NCBI GenBank assembly: GCA_049325315.1
Contig: JBMONB010000114.1
Coordinates: forward strand, 9,852 to 73,851
Length of the DNA: 64,000 bases
Direction: 5' to 3'
Source of the DNA: JAWLHU01 sp049325315
GTDB taxonomy: Bacteria; Bacillota; Sulfobacillia; Symbiobacteriales; Symbiobacteriaceae
In this document: one piece after another, positions 25,704 to 35,264 of the stretch
Position numbering within the stretch: position 1 is the first letter of the stretch
Layout: every line of letters begins with the position of its first letter
Made by a program: the position numbers and the translations under genes
The notes under the pieces: generated by a model
Told to the model about the DNA's origin: nothing
The model's input: the letters and a program-made list of their open reading frames with translations, nothing else
The model's database searches: none

Positions 25704-26486
25704 ATGGCGATTCTGGAGCTGAAGGGCGTCACGGTCCGCTTCGGCGGCATCGTCGCCGTCAATGGCCTCGACCTGTCGGTGGAGGAGGGGACGATTCACG
25801 GTCTGATCGGCCCCAACGGCGCCGGCAAGTCTACCGTCTTCAACGTGCTCTCCCGCTATTACGATCCGGCAGAGGGCAGCGTCTCCTTCGACGGCAAGAA
25901 CCTGCTCTCCGCCCAGCCCCACGACGTGATCAACCGCGGCATTGCCCGCACCTTTCAGAACGTGGAGCTGTTCAAGGGGCTCTCGGTCTGGGACAACCTC
26001 ATGGTCGGCCAGAACCGCACCTTCCGGTACGGGCTGCTGGGTTCCGCCTTCGCCCCGCTGCTGCCCGCCGTGCGCCGGCAGGAGAAGGAGGCCCGCGACC
26101 GGGCCATGGAGATCCTGGAGTTCCTCGGCATCGCCGCCCACAAGGACTCCTTCCCGCAGTTCCTGCCGTACGGCATTCAGAAGCGGGTGGAGTTCGCCCG
26201 GGCGCTGGTCAGCCAGCCGAAGCTCATTCTACTCGACGAGCCCGCCGCCGGCATGAACCACGGTGAGACCGGCGACCTGGCCGATCTGATTCGGGTGATG
26301 CGTGACAAGTACAAGACCACCGTGCTGCTGGTGGAGCACGACATGAGCCTGGTCATGTCGACCTGTGAGCGAATCACGGTCATGGAGTTCGGCCGCAAGA
26401 TCGCCGACGGCACCCCCGCCGAGGTGCAGCAGAACCCGGCGGTAATCAAGGCCTACCTGGGCGAGGAGGAGGAAGCGCATGCTTAG
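25704..26486 (+). CDS. livG: Liv-type ABC transporter ATP-binding protein LivG 1
   Basis: 260 residues. Walker A is GPNGAGKST, the Q-loop is in GIARTFQNVELF, the signature is the LivG-type FLPYGIQKRVEFARAL (not LSGGQ), Walker B is LILLDEPAAGMN, and the H-loop is LLVEHDM. A LivG-typical insert (GLLGSAFAPLLPAVRRQEKEARD) lies between the Q-loop and signature. The ATG follows immediately on the livM stop, and the 3' end overlaps livF by 8 bases. Confidence 0.93.
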   Translation: MAILELKGVTVRFGGIVAVNGLDLSVEEGTIHGLIGPNGAGKSTVFNVLSRYYDPAEGSVSFDGKNLLSAQPHDVINRGIARTFQNVELFKGLSVWDNLMVGQNRTFRYGLLGSAFAPLLPAVRRQEKEARDRAMEILEFLGIAAHKDSFPQFLPYGIQKRVEFARALVSQPKLILLDEPAAGMNHGETGDLADLIRVMRDKYKTTVLLVEHDMSLVMSTCERITVMEFGRKIADGTPAEVQQNPAVIKAYLGEEEEAHA

Positions 26487-27183
26487 GCTGAAGAACGTCA
26501 GCGCCTCCTATGGCCGAATCCGCGCCCTGCACAACCTCACCCTGGAGGTACCCGAGGGCAAGATTGTTGCCCTGCTGGGGGCCAACGGCGCCGGCAAGAC
26601 CTCGACCCTGCGGGTGATCACCGGGCTGCTCCAGCCCACGGAGGGCACGGTGGAGCTGGCGGGCCGTGACCTGACCCGAATGGCTACCGAGGAGATCGTC
26701 CCCCTGGGCGTCTCCATGTCGCCGGAGGGCCGCCAGGTCTTCACCCACCTGACCGTGGCCGAGAATTTGAAGTTGGGCTCCTACACCCGCAAGGACGCCG
26801 CCGGCGTCAAGCGAGACATGGACTGGGTCCTCTCGCTCTTCCCCCGGCTGAAGGAGCGCTTCAGCCAGGTGGGCGGCACCCTCTCGGGCGGTGAGCAGCA
26901 GATGCTGGCCATCGGGCGGGCGCTGATGGCCCGGCCCAAGCTCCTGCTGCTCGACGAGCCCTCCCTCGGCCTGGCCCCGCTGATCGTGCGGGAGATCTTC
27001 GAGATCGTCAAGCAGGTCAACCGGGAGGGAATGTCGGTGCTGCTGGTGGAGCAGAACGCCAACCTGGCGCTGCGCACGGCGCACTACGCCTACATTCTCG
27101 AGACCGGTCGCCTGGTGATGGAGGGGCCGGCGGAAGATGTGCGCCAGAACCCGGAGGTCAAGAAGATCTACCTGGGTGGATAG
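26479..27183 (+). CDS. livF: Liv-type ABC transporter ATP-binding protein LivF 1
   Basis: 234 residues. Walker A GANGAGKTS, LivF-typical GVSMSPEGRQVFTHLTVAENL, signature LSGGEQQMLAIGRALM, Walker B LLLLDEPSLGLAP and LLVEQNANLAL. It dimerises with LivG to drive transport. It is the last gene of the first transporter operon, followed by a 12-bp hairpin. Confidence 0.93.
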   Translation: MLRLKNVSASYGRIRALHNLTLEVPEGKIVALLGANGAGKTSTLRVITGLLQPTEGTVELAGRDLTRMATEEIVPLGVSMSPEGRQVFTHLTVAENLKLGSYTRKDAAGVKRDMDWVLSLFPRLKERFSQVGGTLSGGEQQMLAIGRALMARPKLLLLDEPSLGLAPLIVREIFEIVKQVNREGMSVLLVEQNANLALRTAHYAYILETGRLVMEGPAEDVRQNPEVKKIYLGG

Positions 27184-27192
27184 CTGAAGAGT

Positions 27193-27219
27193 AGGCCGAG
27201 GGGAGCTTCCCCTCGGCCT
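27193..27219 (+). terminator. 12-bp perfect hairpin after livF 1
   Basis: AGGCCGAGGGGA and TCCCCTCGGCCT pair perfectly around GCT, 9 bases after the livF stop; a short CATTT follows. Probable operon terminator despite the weak T-tract. Confidence 0.75.
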
Positions 27220-27314
27220 CATTTGCACAGATGGTCGGGTGAGCACCCCCCGTTGAATGCCCCTCACATTCTATGCGAATGTTGTGTAAATTTAAACGGA
27301 GTTGTGATTGTTTG

Positions 27315-27343
27315 AGGCCGAGGGGGGAGACTCCCCTCGGTCT
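27315..27343 (+). repeat. second, near-identical GGCCGAGGGG hairpin
   Basis: AGGCCGAGGGG pairs with CCCCTCGGTCT about 110 bases after the first hairpin and nearly repeats its sequence. No gene lies between the two copies. It may be a duplicated terminator. Confidence 0.55.
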
Positions 27344-27532
27344 ACGCCATTGATCCCTGTGTGTCCCCAGGCTATGTTAGATCATTTTATTTTATATCTC
27401 GACTAAGTGGTCCGAATCATCATATATTTGTGTTATTGTATATTGGTATATTGCGCTTACTCAGCCTTTGGAACATCTACTCCATACATATGGTGGCCAA
27501 CGTAAGGAGGGGGTGCTCTCCCTCCGGGTAGG
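27344..27532 (+). other. AT-rich upstream region of the giant surface-protein gene
   Basis: No gene is seen. The stretch 27370-27460 is strikingly AT-rich for this genome (for example ATTTTATTTTATATC and ATATATTTGTGTTATTGTATATT), which suits a strong promoter with UP elements, but no single -35/-10 pair is convincing. At 27505-27525 AAGGAGGG can pair with CCCTCC, which would hide that ribosome-binding site. Confidence 0.4.
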
Positions 27533-27565
27533 ATGCAAAATCGGTACACCTGGAGGTGCTTTTCC

Positions 27566-30500
27566 TTGTTTTCAGGGTCTCCGTTCCACTTTGGTCGGGT
27601 GCGGTGGCTTCTTATTGCCGTGCTGTTGGTAGGATCGCTGCTGGTGACGGCTCCGGCTGCCGAGGCGGCTACCTATGTGGTCAACAAGTTCACCGATTCG
27701 GCCACCGACCCCTGTGACGGCGTGGGCGACTGCTCGCTCCGGTCGGCCATTATTAAGGCGAACAGCAACACGGGAGGGGACATCATACACGTCCCCACCG
27801 GAACCTATACACTGACCATCGCAGGGGCAGGGGAGAATCTGGGTGCCACCGGCGATCTTGACATTACCGACAGCGTGACAATCATCGGGTCGGGTGGGAA
27901 CGCGGACGGGTCCCCTGGTGCTACCGTAATTGAGGCTGGCTCAGCGGACAGCGGCAACCCCACCCCCGGACCTGGACGGGGGATTGACCGCGTCTTTCAT
28001 GTCAAGGCCAGCAGCGCGATCAGCGTCTCCATTAAGGCGGTAACCATCCAGTACGGAACCGCCGCCCGCATTGTCGACGGCAGCACCGTCGTCGACGAGG
28101 GATATGGCGGAGGGGTGGCGTTTGAGACCGACAGTGCGTATAGCTCGCTGACCCTGTATAACGTAGTCGTCGACAGCAATTCCACGGTGGAGCCCACCTA
28201 TATGGCCGGCGGCGCGGGCGTTGACCTGTACAACATCGCGACCACCCCGCTCGCTCCGGTGACGATTGAGAAGTCGGTGATCAGCAACAACTACACCACC
28301 ACGGGCGATGGCGGCGGCATCCATGCCGCCTATGTGAACCTGACCCTGAAGGATTCAACCGTCTCAGGCAACACCACCAGCAATGGCGCCGGCGGCTATG
28401 CCAGCGGTGGTGGACTTCTGATCGCGAATTCAGATGTGTCCATTCAGCGCAGCGCTTTCATCGGGAACACGGCCTATGGTCACGGCGGCGCAATCAGCGT
28501 CGTGTCCGGAACCGTCTCCATTAAGGACTCTACCTTCAGCGGCAACAGCGGCAACAACGCTACCAGCAGGGGCGGCGCAATCCACTACGATTACTCGGCC
28601 GGCAAGAGCCTGACGCTGACGAACGCAACCCTGACCGCCAACAGTGCAGCAACAGGCGGCGGGCTCTATAAGGGGACAGACGGCACGGTCACACTTCAAA
28701 ACACTATTGTTTACGGGAACACCGCCACGACCAGCCCCGAGATCCACGGTGCGCTCGACACCGCCAACTCGTACAACAACATCGTGGACAGCGACGGGAC
28801 TGGTGGCCTGACGAATGGCACCAACAACAACAAGGTGGGCGTAGACCCCCTCCTGAGAACCCTGGGGAACTACGGTGGCCCCACCCAGACCCATGCGCTG
28901 GCCTTCGGCAGCCCTGCGCAAGATGGTGGCTCCAATACCTACGCCTCGGCCCTGGACCAGCGGGGCCAGACCCGAATCCTTGACTCCGCCATTGACGCCG
29001 ACACCACCCAGACGGTGGACATCGGTGCTTTCGAGACGCACCCGTCCCTGGTGGACATCCCTCCACAGAACCTGTCAGGCTCGACCGTCACCGTCAGCTT
29101 CACCGTGGCCGATGGGTCAAAGCCGATCACGGTGACGGGGACCTCCAGCAACGGGGAGGTGGTGGCCAACAGCGGCATCAGCGGCAGCGTCAGCGGCAGC
29201 ACCGCCACGCTGACGATCACACCGCTGAAGAGCGGTGTGACCACCATTACCGCGACCGTAACCGATTCGAGCAACAATAACGTCTCCATCTCTGACCAGT
29301 TCGAACTCACGGTGACCGTGAGCGCCAGCCCGCCATCGGTCACATCGGCAACCACCAGCGAGGAGACGCAGTCTACCTCCGGGCTGGTGATCAGCCCGGT
29401 CTCGGGGGACACGAACGTCTCCCACTTCAAAATCACCAACATCACCAACGGGCGCCTCTTCCAGAACAACGGCAGCACAGAGATCACCAACGGGACGTTC
29501 ATCACCCTGGCAGAGGGGCAGGCGGGGCTGAAGTTCACCCCCAGCCAGGACAAGAACAGCCCCGGCGGGGACAGCTTCAGCTTCGATGTTCAGGCGGCTT
29601 ACGACAGCGCCGGCGCCGGCCTGTCCACCGCTACCACCGCCACTATTACGGTGACCGAGGAGAACGATGCCCCTATTGCCACCGCAGACAGCCTATCCAG
29701 CCAGGTGGAGGACTCCGGCCCCTGGACCATTTCCACTGCCAGCCTCTTAGCGAATGATACCGCGGGGCCGTCCAACGAGGGCGGGCAGAGCCTCACCGTC
29801 ACCGCGGTCGCCGCCGGGACGGGCGGCAGCGTTACGCTCTCCGGCACCGATGTGATCTTCACGCCCGCGGCCAACTTCTCCGGCGCTGCCAACTTTACCT
29901 ATACCGTGACCGATAACGGCACCACTAACACGGTGGCTGACCCGAAGAGCGCCAGCGCTACGGCCAGCTTTACGGTAACGCCTGTGGCCGACACACCGTC
30001 GGTTACCAACGCTACCACGGAGGAGGATACCCAGTCCTCCAGCGGTCTGGTCATCACGCGGAACGCAGCGGACGGCGCCGAGGTGACCCACTTCCAAATC
30101 AGCGGGATCACCGGCGGGACGCTCTACAAGAACAATGGGAGCACCACCATCGGTGAGGGGGAGTTCATCACCTTTGATGAGGGCAACGCCGGGCTGAAGT
30201 TCCTCCCCAGCCTCAACCTGAACAGTGACAACACCGCCACCTTCGGCTTCACCGTAAAGGCGGCCACCGATGAGTTCGGCGCCGGCCTGAGCAACGGTAC
30301 CACCGCCAGCATTACGGTTACGGCGGCCAATGATCCCCCGGTGGGCGGCACCGATACCGCCTCCGCTGTGCTGGAGGACTCAGCGGGCAACAGCATTGCC
30401 ATGAGCACCCTGCTGGCGAACGACACGCCCGGGCCGACCAGCGACGAGACCGAGACGCTCACCATCACCGCCGTGACACCGGGCACGGGCACCGCCAGCG

Positions 30501-33500
30501 TCACCATTGACGGGACCGATGTGCTCTTCACGCCCGAGGCCGACTACTACGGGACCGCGACCTTCACGTACACCTTACAGGACAGCGGCAGCGCCCCGAA
30601 TACAGCCACCGTGACGGTCAATGTTCCCGTAACGCCGGTGGCCGATATCCCCTCGGTAACCCCCGCCACCACGGCGGAGGATACCCAATCTGACGCCGGC
30701 CTGGTGATCAGCCGTAACGCCGTCGACGGCGCTGAGGTGACCCACTTTGAGATCAGCGGGATCACCGGCGGGCGGCTCTACAAGAACGACGGCGCCACGG
30801 AGATCCTGGCGGGAGACTATATCACCGCAGCCGAGGCCGGCGCAGGGCTGAAGTTCACGCCGAGTGCCGACCTGAACGGAACCACAGGCTTCGGCTTTAC
30901 CGTCAAGGCTGCCACGAACAGCTCCGGCGCCGGGATCAGCGACGGTACCACCGCCTCCATTACCGTGACCGGGGTCAACGATGAACCTACGGGCGTAAAT
31001 GACACCCTGGCCAGCGTCGCCGAGGACTCCGGGCCCCGGACGATTCCCTTCGCCACCCTGATCGGCAACGATCTCAAGGGACCGAGCGACGAGAGCGGCC
31101 AGACCCTGACCGTCACCGGGGTCAGTGCGCCCACCGGTGGCACTGCAGCCATCTCCGGGACCGATGTGATCTTCACCCCCAGCGCCGACTTCAACGGCAC
31201 GGCCAGCTTTACCTATACGGTGACCGACAACGGCACCACCGGTGGTCTGTCCGACCCCAAGAGCGGCACCGCCAACGCCAACTTCACCATCACCCCGGTG
31301 AATGACGCCCCGACGGGCACGAACGACACCCTGACCAGCGTGGGCGAGGATTCGGCGCCCCGGAGCATCCCCTTCGCCGATCTATTGGGCAACGACAGCC
31401 CCGGACCTGCCGACGAGAGCGGCCAGGCGCTGACGATCACCGCGGTGAGCAACCCCACCGGCGGCACCGTCTCCATCTCCGGAACGAGCGTGGTCTTCAC
31501 CCTGACCGCCAACTTCAGCGGGACGGCCAGCTTCGACTACACGCTGCGGGACGACGGCACGACCAACGGTGCCGCGGATCCGCTGACAGCCACGGCGAGC
31601 GCCTCCTTTACGGTGGCGCCGGCGGCGGAGGCGCCCACGGTGACCGCTGCCACCACCGCTGAGGATACCCAATCGACCAGCGGGCTGGTGATCACCCGGA
31701 ACGCCGCTGACGGCGCCGAGGTGACCCACTTCCAGATCAGCGCGATCACCGGAGGGACGCTCTACCAGAACAACGGCTCCACCGTTATCACAGACGGGGC
31801 CTACATACCTGCTACGGAGGGCAACGCCGGGCTGAAGTTCACCCCGAGCAATAACCTGAACGGAACCACCGGCTTCGGCTTCACGGTGAAGGCGGCGCTG
31901 GACGACTCCGGCACGGGCATCAGCGATGGCACCACCGTTGCGATCGTCGTGACCGAGGAGAACGACGCCCCCACCGGGGTCGACGACACGCTGACCAGCC
32001 GGGTTGAGGACTCCGGCCCCTGGACCATCCCGGGCGCCAGCCTGACCGGGAATGACCTGAAGGGCCCGTCCGACGAATCCGGCCAGTCCCTCACGGTCAC
32101 GGCAGCGGACAGCGCCGTGGGCGGCTCCGTCAGCGTCGACCTCAACGGCGACGTAATCTTCACCCCCGCGGCCAACTTCTACGGCCCCGCCAGCTTCCGC
32201 TACACCCTGGCCGATAACGGCACCACAAGCGGTGTCGCCGATCCCAAGACAGGCACGGCCATCGCCAGCTTTGTGATCACCGCTGCCGCGGACGAGCCCC
32301 AGGTCACCGCGACCACCACCGCCGAGGAGACCCAGTCCGCCAGCGGTCTGGTGATCACCCGGAACGCCGTTGACGGTGCCGAGGTGACCCACTTCCAGCT
32401 CAGCGGGATTACCGGCGGGAGGCTCTACAAGAACGACGGGAACACAGAGATCCTGGAGGGAGCCTACATTACGGCAGCCGAGGGCACCGCCGGGCTAAGG
32501 TTCACCCCGGGCGCCGACCTGAACGGAACAGCCTTTGGCTTTACCGTGAAGGGCGCTCTGGATGCATCGGGCACGGGCCTTAGCAGCGGCACGGCAGCTT
32601 CGATCACCGTGACCGAGGTGAATGACGCCCCGACCGGAGCGAACGATGCGCTAACCCTGCTGGAGGACTCCGGCCCCTGGACCATCCCCTTCAGCACCCT
32701 CCTGTCCAACGACAGCGCCGGCCCTGCGAACGAGAGCGACCAGAGCCTGACCATTTCCGCTGCGGCGGGCGCTTCGGGTGGGACGGTCGCCCTCTCTGGT
32801 TCGAATGTGATCTTCACGCCAACTGCCGATCACAACGGTACCGCCAGCTTCACCTACACCCTGGCGGATGACGGCGCCACCAACGGCGTCACCGATCCCA
32901 AGAGCGACACAGCCACCGTCACCATCACCATCCCCGCGGTGAACGATCCCCCGGTTGGCGCAGATGACACCCTGGCCGATGTGGTCGAAGATGCGGGGCC
33001 GTGGACCATCTCCTTCGCCGCTCTGCTGGCGAATGACAGCACCGGCCCGGCCGACGAGGGGGGGCAGAGCCTGACCATCATATCGGTAGGCGAGGCGGTG
33101 GGCGGAACGGCAGCCATCGCCGGAACAGACGTGATCTTCACGCCCACTCCAGATTTCACCGGCACCGCTAGCTTCACTTACACCCTGGAGGATAACGGCA
33201 CCACCGATGGCGGCGCCGACCCGAAGAGCGACACCGCCGCCGCCACCTTCACCGTCACCCCGGTCAACGACGCCCCCGTGGCGCAGGATTCGATCCGGTC
33301 AGTGACCGTCGGGGCGACCCTGAAGGGCACTGTGACCGCCACCGATGTGGATGGCGATCCCCTCACCTTCAGCGTGGTCGGTGCGCCCACCAGGGGCACC
33401 GTGACCATGACCGCAGCCGGCGCTTTCTCCTATGTGGGGACCTCCACGGGCACCGACACCTTCACCTACAAAGCGAACGATACCCAGACCGACTCCAACA

Positions 33501-35203
33501 TCGCCACCGTAACGATCACGATCAATGCGGTACCCCCGCCCCCGCCCGTCCTGACGCTGACGGTTCCCACCACCCTGACCCGGGAGAGCAGCATCACCGC
33601 CAGCGGCACCACCGGTTCCTACAACTCTGTGGTGGTGAACGGCACCACGGTGCACGCAGACAGCTCAGGGCAGTGGAGCGCCACGGTGGCGCTGGTGGAG
33701 GGGGAGAACCAGATCTCTGCCAGCGACGGATACAGTACCCGGTCGGTGACGGTGGTGCGGGATTCCACGCCCCCGCTGCTTACCCTGAACGCTTCGACCT
33801 CCAAGACCAGGGCCGAGAGCACCACCCTGACCGCGGTAAGCGAAGAGGGCGCCCGGGTTCTCATTGAGGGGCAGGAGACGCTTCGTCTGACCGTCTCCCT
33901 GCAGATGGGCGCCAACACCTTCACCGCCATCGCGACCGATGCGGCGGGGAACCAGGCCACCGCAAGCGTAACGGTGGTGCGAACGGCCCGCCAGATCTTC
34001 ACCGTTCCCGTCGACCCAGACCAGGGGGGCCGGGTTGAGGCGGACTTCGTAACGGTGGAGATTCCGGCGAACGCCACCCCTTCCGGCATCGTGCTGGTGG
34101 TAGCCGAACCGGAGGACGAAGGGGTCGACCAGCAGGTGCTGGAGGCTGCTGCCCTTGTGGTAAGGGCCGAGGTCAACGCCTACACCCTGGAGGGGAATCA
34201 GCCTGTCCGCCAGTTGAACAGGCCGGTGAGGCTCATCTTCCCCTACGACCCGGCACGCGTCACCGACCCCGGCGCGCTCAGAATCTACTATTACGACCCG
34301 GAGACCAAGGTCTGGGTGGAGCTGGGGGGCGTGGTGGATACCGAGGCCCACACCGTCTCCGTCACGGTCAACCACCTGACCCTCTTTGCGGTGATGGCTC
34401 CGAAGCTGGAGACCCCGCAGATCGATCCCCTGCCCGAAGCTGTGACCAGTGCGGAGATGACCGCCACCGGCCAGGGAACCCCCGGCGCCACCGTGACGCT
34501 CCATGTGAATGGCGAGGCTCAGAGCAGCGCCACCGTGGGCACCGACGGGCGGTTCCGTCTGGCAGGAACTTTGAAGACCGGGTCCAACCGGGTCTACGTG
34601 ACCGGAGGCGGACTGCTGGCCTCCCGGGAGCAGTCCGTGGTCTATGAGCCCTTCCCCTACACCGATCTGGATGACCACTGGGCGCAGGACGCCATCAGGC
34701 GCCTGTACGACCACAATGTCGTCACCATCTATGAGGGGGAGCGCTTCTTGCCCGAGGAGAAGGTGACTCGCCTGGAGTTTGCCATTATGGTGGCCCGTGT
34801 GCTGAGGTTGGCGCCAGAGTCAACAGCGCCTCCCTTCAGCGACAGGGACCAGATGGCCGCGTGGGCACTGCCCGAGGTCTCCGCCGCCGTCAAGGCGGGG
34901 ATCATTCTGGGCATGCCCGACGGCTCCTTTGCGCCGGACGAGCCGGTGACCCGAGCGCAGATGGCGCTGATGCTCACCCGGGCGCTCAAGTATGCCGGGC
35001 TCGATATCGCTCCGGGCGACAGGGTCTTCACCGATGCGGCGGAGATCCCGGACTGGGCGAAGAGCGGGGTGCTGACAGCAGCCCGGTACGGGTTGATCAC
35101 CGGCTACCCGGACGGCAGCTTCCAGCCAACCAACTCCACCACCCGGGCCGAGGCGGTCACCATGCTGAACCGGCTTCTCAATGCGGTCTGGCCCGAGAGC
35201 TAG
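27566..35203 (+). CDS. giant SLH-anchored surface protein with beta-helix and tandem cadherin-like repeats
   Basis: About 2545 residues. A signal peptide (core WLLIAVLLVGSLLV, cut near AAEAA) precedes a CSLRSAI-type right-handed beta-helix (to about 29.05 kb). Then come two alternating repeat families: type A (about 105 residues, ATTxEDTQSxSGLVITRNAxDG) five times and type B (cadherin-like, NDAPTGxNDTL...VEDSGPWTI) seven times, order A-B-A-B-A-B-B-A-B-A-B-B, plus a divergent last NDAP repeat. Ig-like modules, a ZU5-like segment and three C-terminal SLH motifs (VTRLEFAIMV, VTRAQMALML, TTRAEAVTML) follow; the SLH motifs bind wall polymer. I prefer the TTG at 27566, with GGAGGTG 7 bases upstream, over the ATG at 27533, whose nearby site is poor. 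Likely an adhesin or S-layer-associated protein. Confidence 0.88.
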   Translation: MFSGSPFHFGRVRWLLIAVLLVGSLLVTAPAAEAATYVVNKFTDSATDPCDGVGDCSLRSAIIKANSNTGGDIIHVPTGTYTLTIAGAGENLGATGDLDITDSVTIIGSGGNADGSPGATVIEAGSADSGNPTPGPGRGIDRVFHVKASSAISVSIKAVTIQYGTAARIVDGSTVVDEGYGGGVAFETDSAYSSLTLYNVVVDSNSTVEPTYMAGGAGVDLYNIATTPLAPVTIEKSVISNNYTTTGDGGGIHAAYVNLTLKDSTVSGNTTSNGAGGYASGGGLLIANSDVSIQRSAFIGNTAYGHGGAISVVSGTVSIKDSTFSGNSGNNATSRGGAIHYDYSAGKSLTLTNATLTANSAATGGGLYKGTDGTVTLQNTIVYGNTATTSPEIHGALDTANSYNNIVDSDGTGGLTNGTNNNKVGVDPLLRTLGNYGGPTQTHALAFGSPAQDGGSNTYASALDQRGQTRILDSAIDADTTQTVDIGAFETHPSLVDIPPQNLSGSTVTVSFTVADGSKPITVTGTSSNGEVVANSGISGSVSGSTATLTITPLKSGVTTITATVTDSSNNNVSISDQFELTVTVSASPPSVTSATTSEETQSTSGLVISPVSGDTNVSHFKITNITNGRLFQNNGSTEITNGTFITLAEGQAGLKFTPSQDKNSPGGDSFSFDVQAAYDSAGAGLSTATTATITVTEENDAPIATADSLSSQVEDSGPWTISTASLLANDTAGPSNEGGQSLTVTAVAAGTGGSVTLSGTDVIFTPAANFSGAANFTYTVTDNGTTNTVADPKSASATASFTVTPVADTPSVTNATTEEDTQSSSGLVITRNAADGAEVTHFQISGITGGTLYKNNGSTTIGEGEFITFDEGNAGLKFLPSLNLNSDNTATFGFTVKAATDEFGAGLSNGTTASITVTAANDPPVGGTDTASAVLEDSAGNSIAMSTLLANDTPGPTSDETETLTITAVTPGTGTASVTIDGTDVLFTPEADYYGTATFTYTLQDSGSAPNTATVTVNVPVTPVADIPSVTPATTAEDTQSDAGLVISRNAVDGAEVTHFEISGITGGRLYKNDGATEILAGDYITAAEAGAGLKFTPSADLNGTTGFGFTVKAATNSSGAGISDGTTASITVTGVNDEPTGVNDTLASVAEDSGPRTIPFATLIGNDLKGPSDESGQTLTVTGVSAPTGGTAAISGTDVIFTPSADFNGTASFTYTVTDNGTTGGLSDPKSGTANANFTITPVNDAPTGTNDTLTSVGEDSAPRSIPFADLLGNDSPGPADESGQALTITAVSNPTGGTVSISGTSVVFTLTANFSGTASFDYTLRDDGTTNGAADPLTATASASFTVAPAAEAPTVTAATTAEDTQSTSGLVITRNAADGAEVTHFQISAITGGTLYQNNGSTVITDGAYIPATEGNAGLKFTPSNNLNGTTGFGFTVKAALDDSGTGISDGTTVAIVVTEENDAPTGVDDTLTSRVEDSGPWTIPGASLTGNDLKGPSDESGQSLTVTAADSAVGGSVSVDLNGDVIFTPAANFYGPASFRYTLADNGTTSGVADPKTGTAIASFVITAAADEPQVTATTTAEETQSASGLVITRNAVDGAEVTHFQLSGITGGRLYKNDGNTEILEGAYITAAEGTAGLRFTPGADLNGTAFGFTVKGALDASGTGLSSGTAASITVTEVNDAPTGANDALTLLEDSGPWTIPFSTLLSNDSAGPANESDQSLTISAAAGASGGTVALSGSNVIFTPTADHNGTASFTYTLADDGATNGVTDPKSDTATVTITIPAVNDPPVGADDTLADVVEDAGPWTISFAALLANDSTGPADEGGQSLTIISVGEAVGGTAAIAGTDVIFTPTPDFTGTASFTYTLEDNGTTDGGADPKSDTAAATFTVTPVNDAPVAQDSIRSVTVGATLKGTVTATDVDGDPLTFSVVGAPTRGTVTMTAAGAFSYVGTSTGTDTFTYKANDTQTDSNIATVTITINAVPPPPPVLTLTVPTTLTRESSITASGTTGSYNSVVVNGTTVHADSSGQWSATVALVEGENQISASDGYSTRSVTVVRDSTPPLLTLNASTSKTRAESTTLTAVSEEGARVLIEGQETLRLTVSLQMGANTFTAIATDAAGNQATASVTVVRTARQIFTVPVDPDQGGRVEADFVTVEIPANATPSGIVLVVAEPEDEGVDQQVLEAAALVVRAEVNAYTLEGNQPVRQLNRPVRLIFPYDPARVTDPGALRIYYYDPETKVWVELGGVVDTEAHTVSVTVNHLTLFAVMAPKLETPQIDPLPEAVTSAEMTATGQGTPGATVTLHVNGEAQSSATVGTDGRFRLAGTLKTGSNRVYVTGGGLLASREQSVVYEPFPYTDLDDHWAQDAIRRLYDHNVVTIYEGERFLPEEKVTRLEFAIMVARVLRLAPESTAPPFSDRDQMAAWALPEVSAAVKAGIILGMPDGSFAPDEPVTRAQMALMLTRALKYAGLDIAPGDRVFTDAAEIPDWAKSGVLTAARYGLITGYPDGSFQPTNSTTRAEAVTMLNRLLNAVWPES
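29336..33265 (+). repeat. in-gene tandem repeat array (5 type A, 7 type B units)
   Basis: Approximate unit starts: A1 29336, B1 29662, A2 29995, B2 30329, A3 30648, B3 30976, B4 31301, A4 31636, B5 31962, A5 32290, B6 32621, B7 32942; each is about 320-330 bases. Several units share long nearly identical stretches, for example GAGGTGACCCACTTCCA in A2, A4 and A5. Doubled B units (B3-B4, B6-B7) break the strict alternation, as expected from unequal recombination. Confidence 0.85.
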
Positions 35204-35240
35204 CGCGAGCGGCCCCGGTACTGCGGCCAAGCGAAAAGAG

Positions 35241-35264
35241 ACCGCCCCCTCGTGGGGCGGTTTT
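35241..35264 (+). terminator. intrinsic terminator after the giant surface-protein gene
   Basis: ACCGCCCC and GGGGCGGT form a perfect 8-bp stem around CTCGT, followed by TTTT. It starts 37 bases after the stop codon. Confidence 0.88.

Noticed and set aside
23718..26141. 807-residue frame on the minus strand
   Set aside because: Antisense to livH, livM and livG, with His/Gln/Asp/Arg-rich shadow composition typical of GC-rich DNA and no recognisable domain.
29336..33265. Regular repeats that might suggest a CRISPR array
   Set aside because: The units are about 320 bases, fully in frame and coding for protein domains; there are no short direct repeats with unique spacers and no cas genes.
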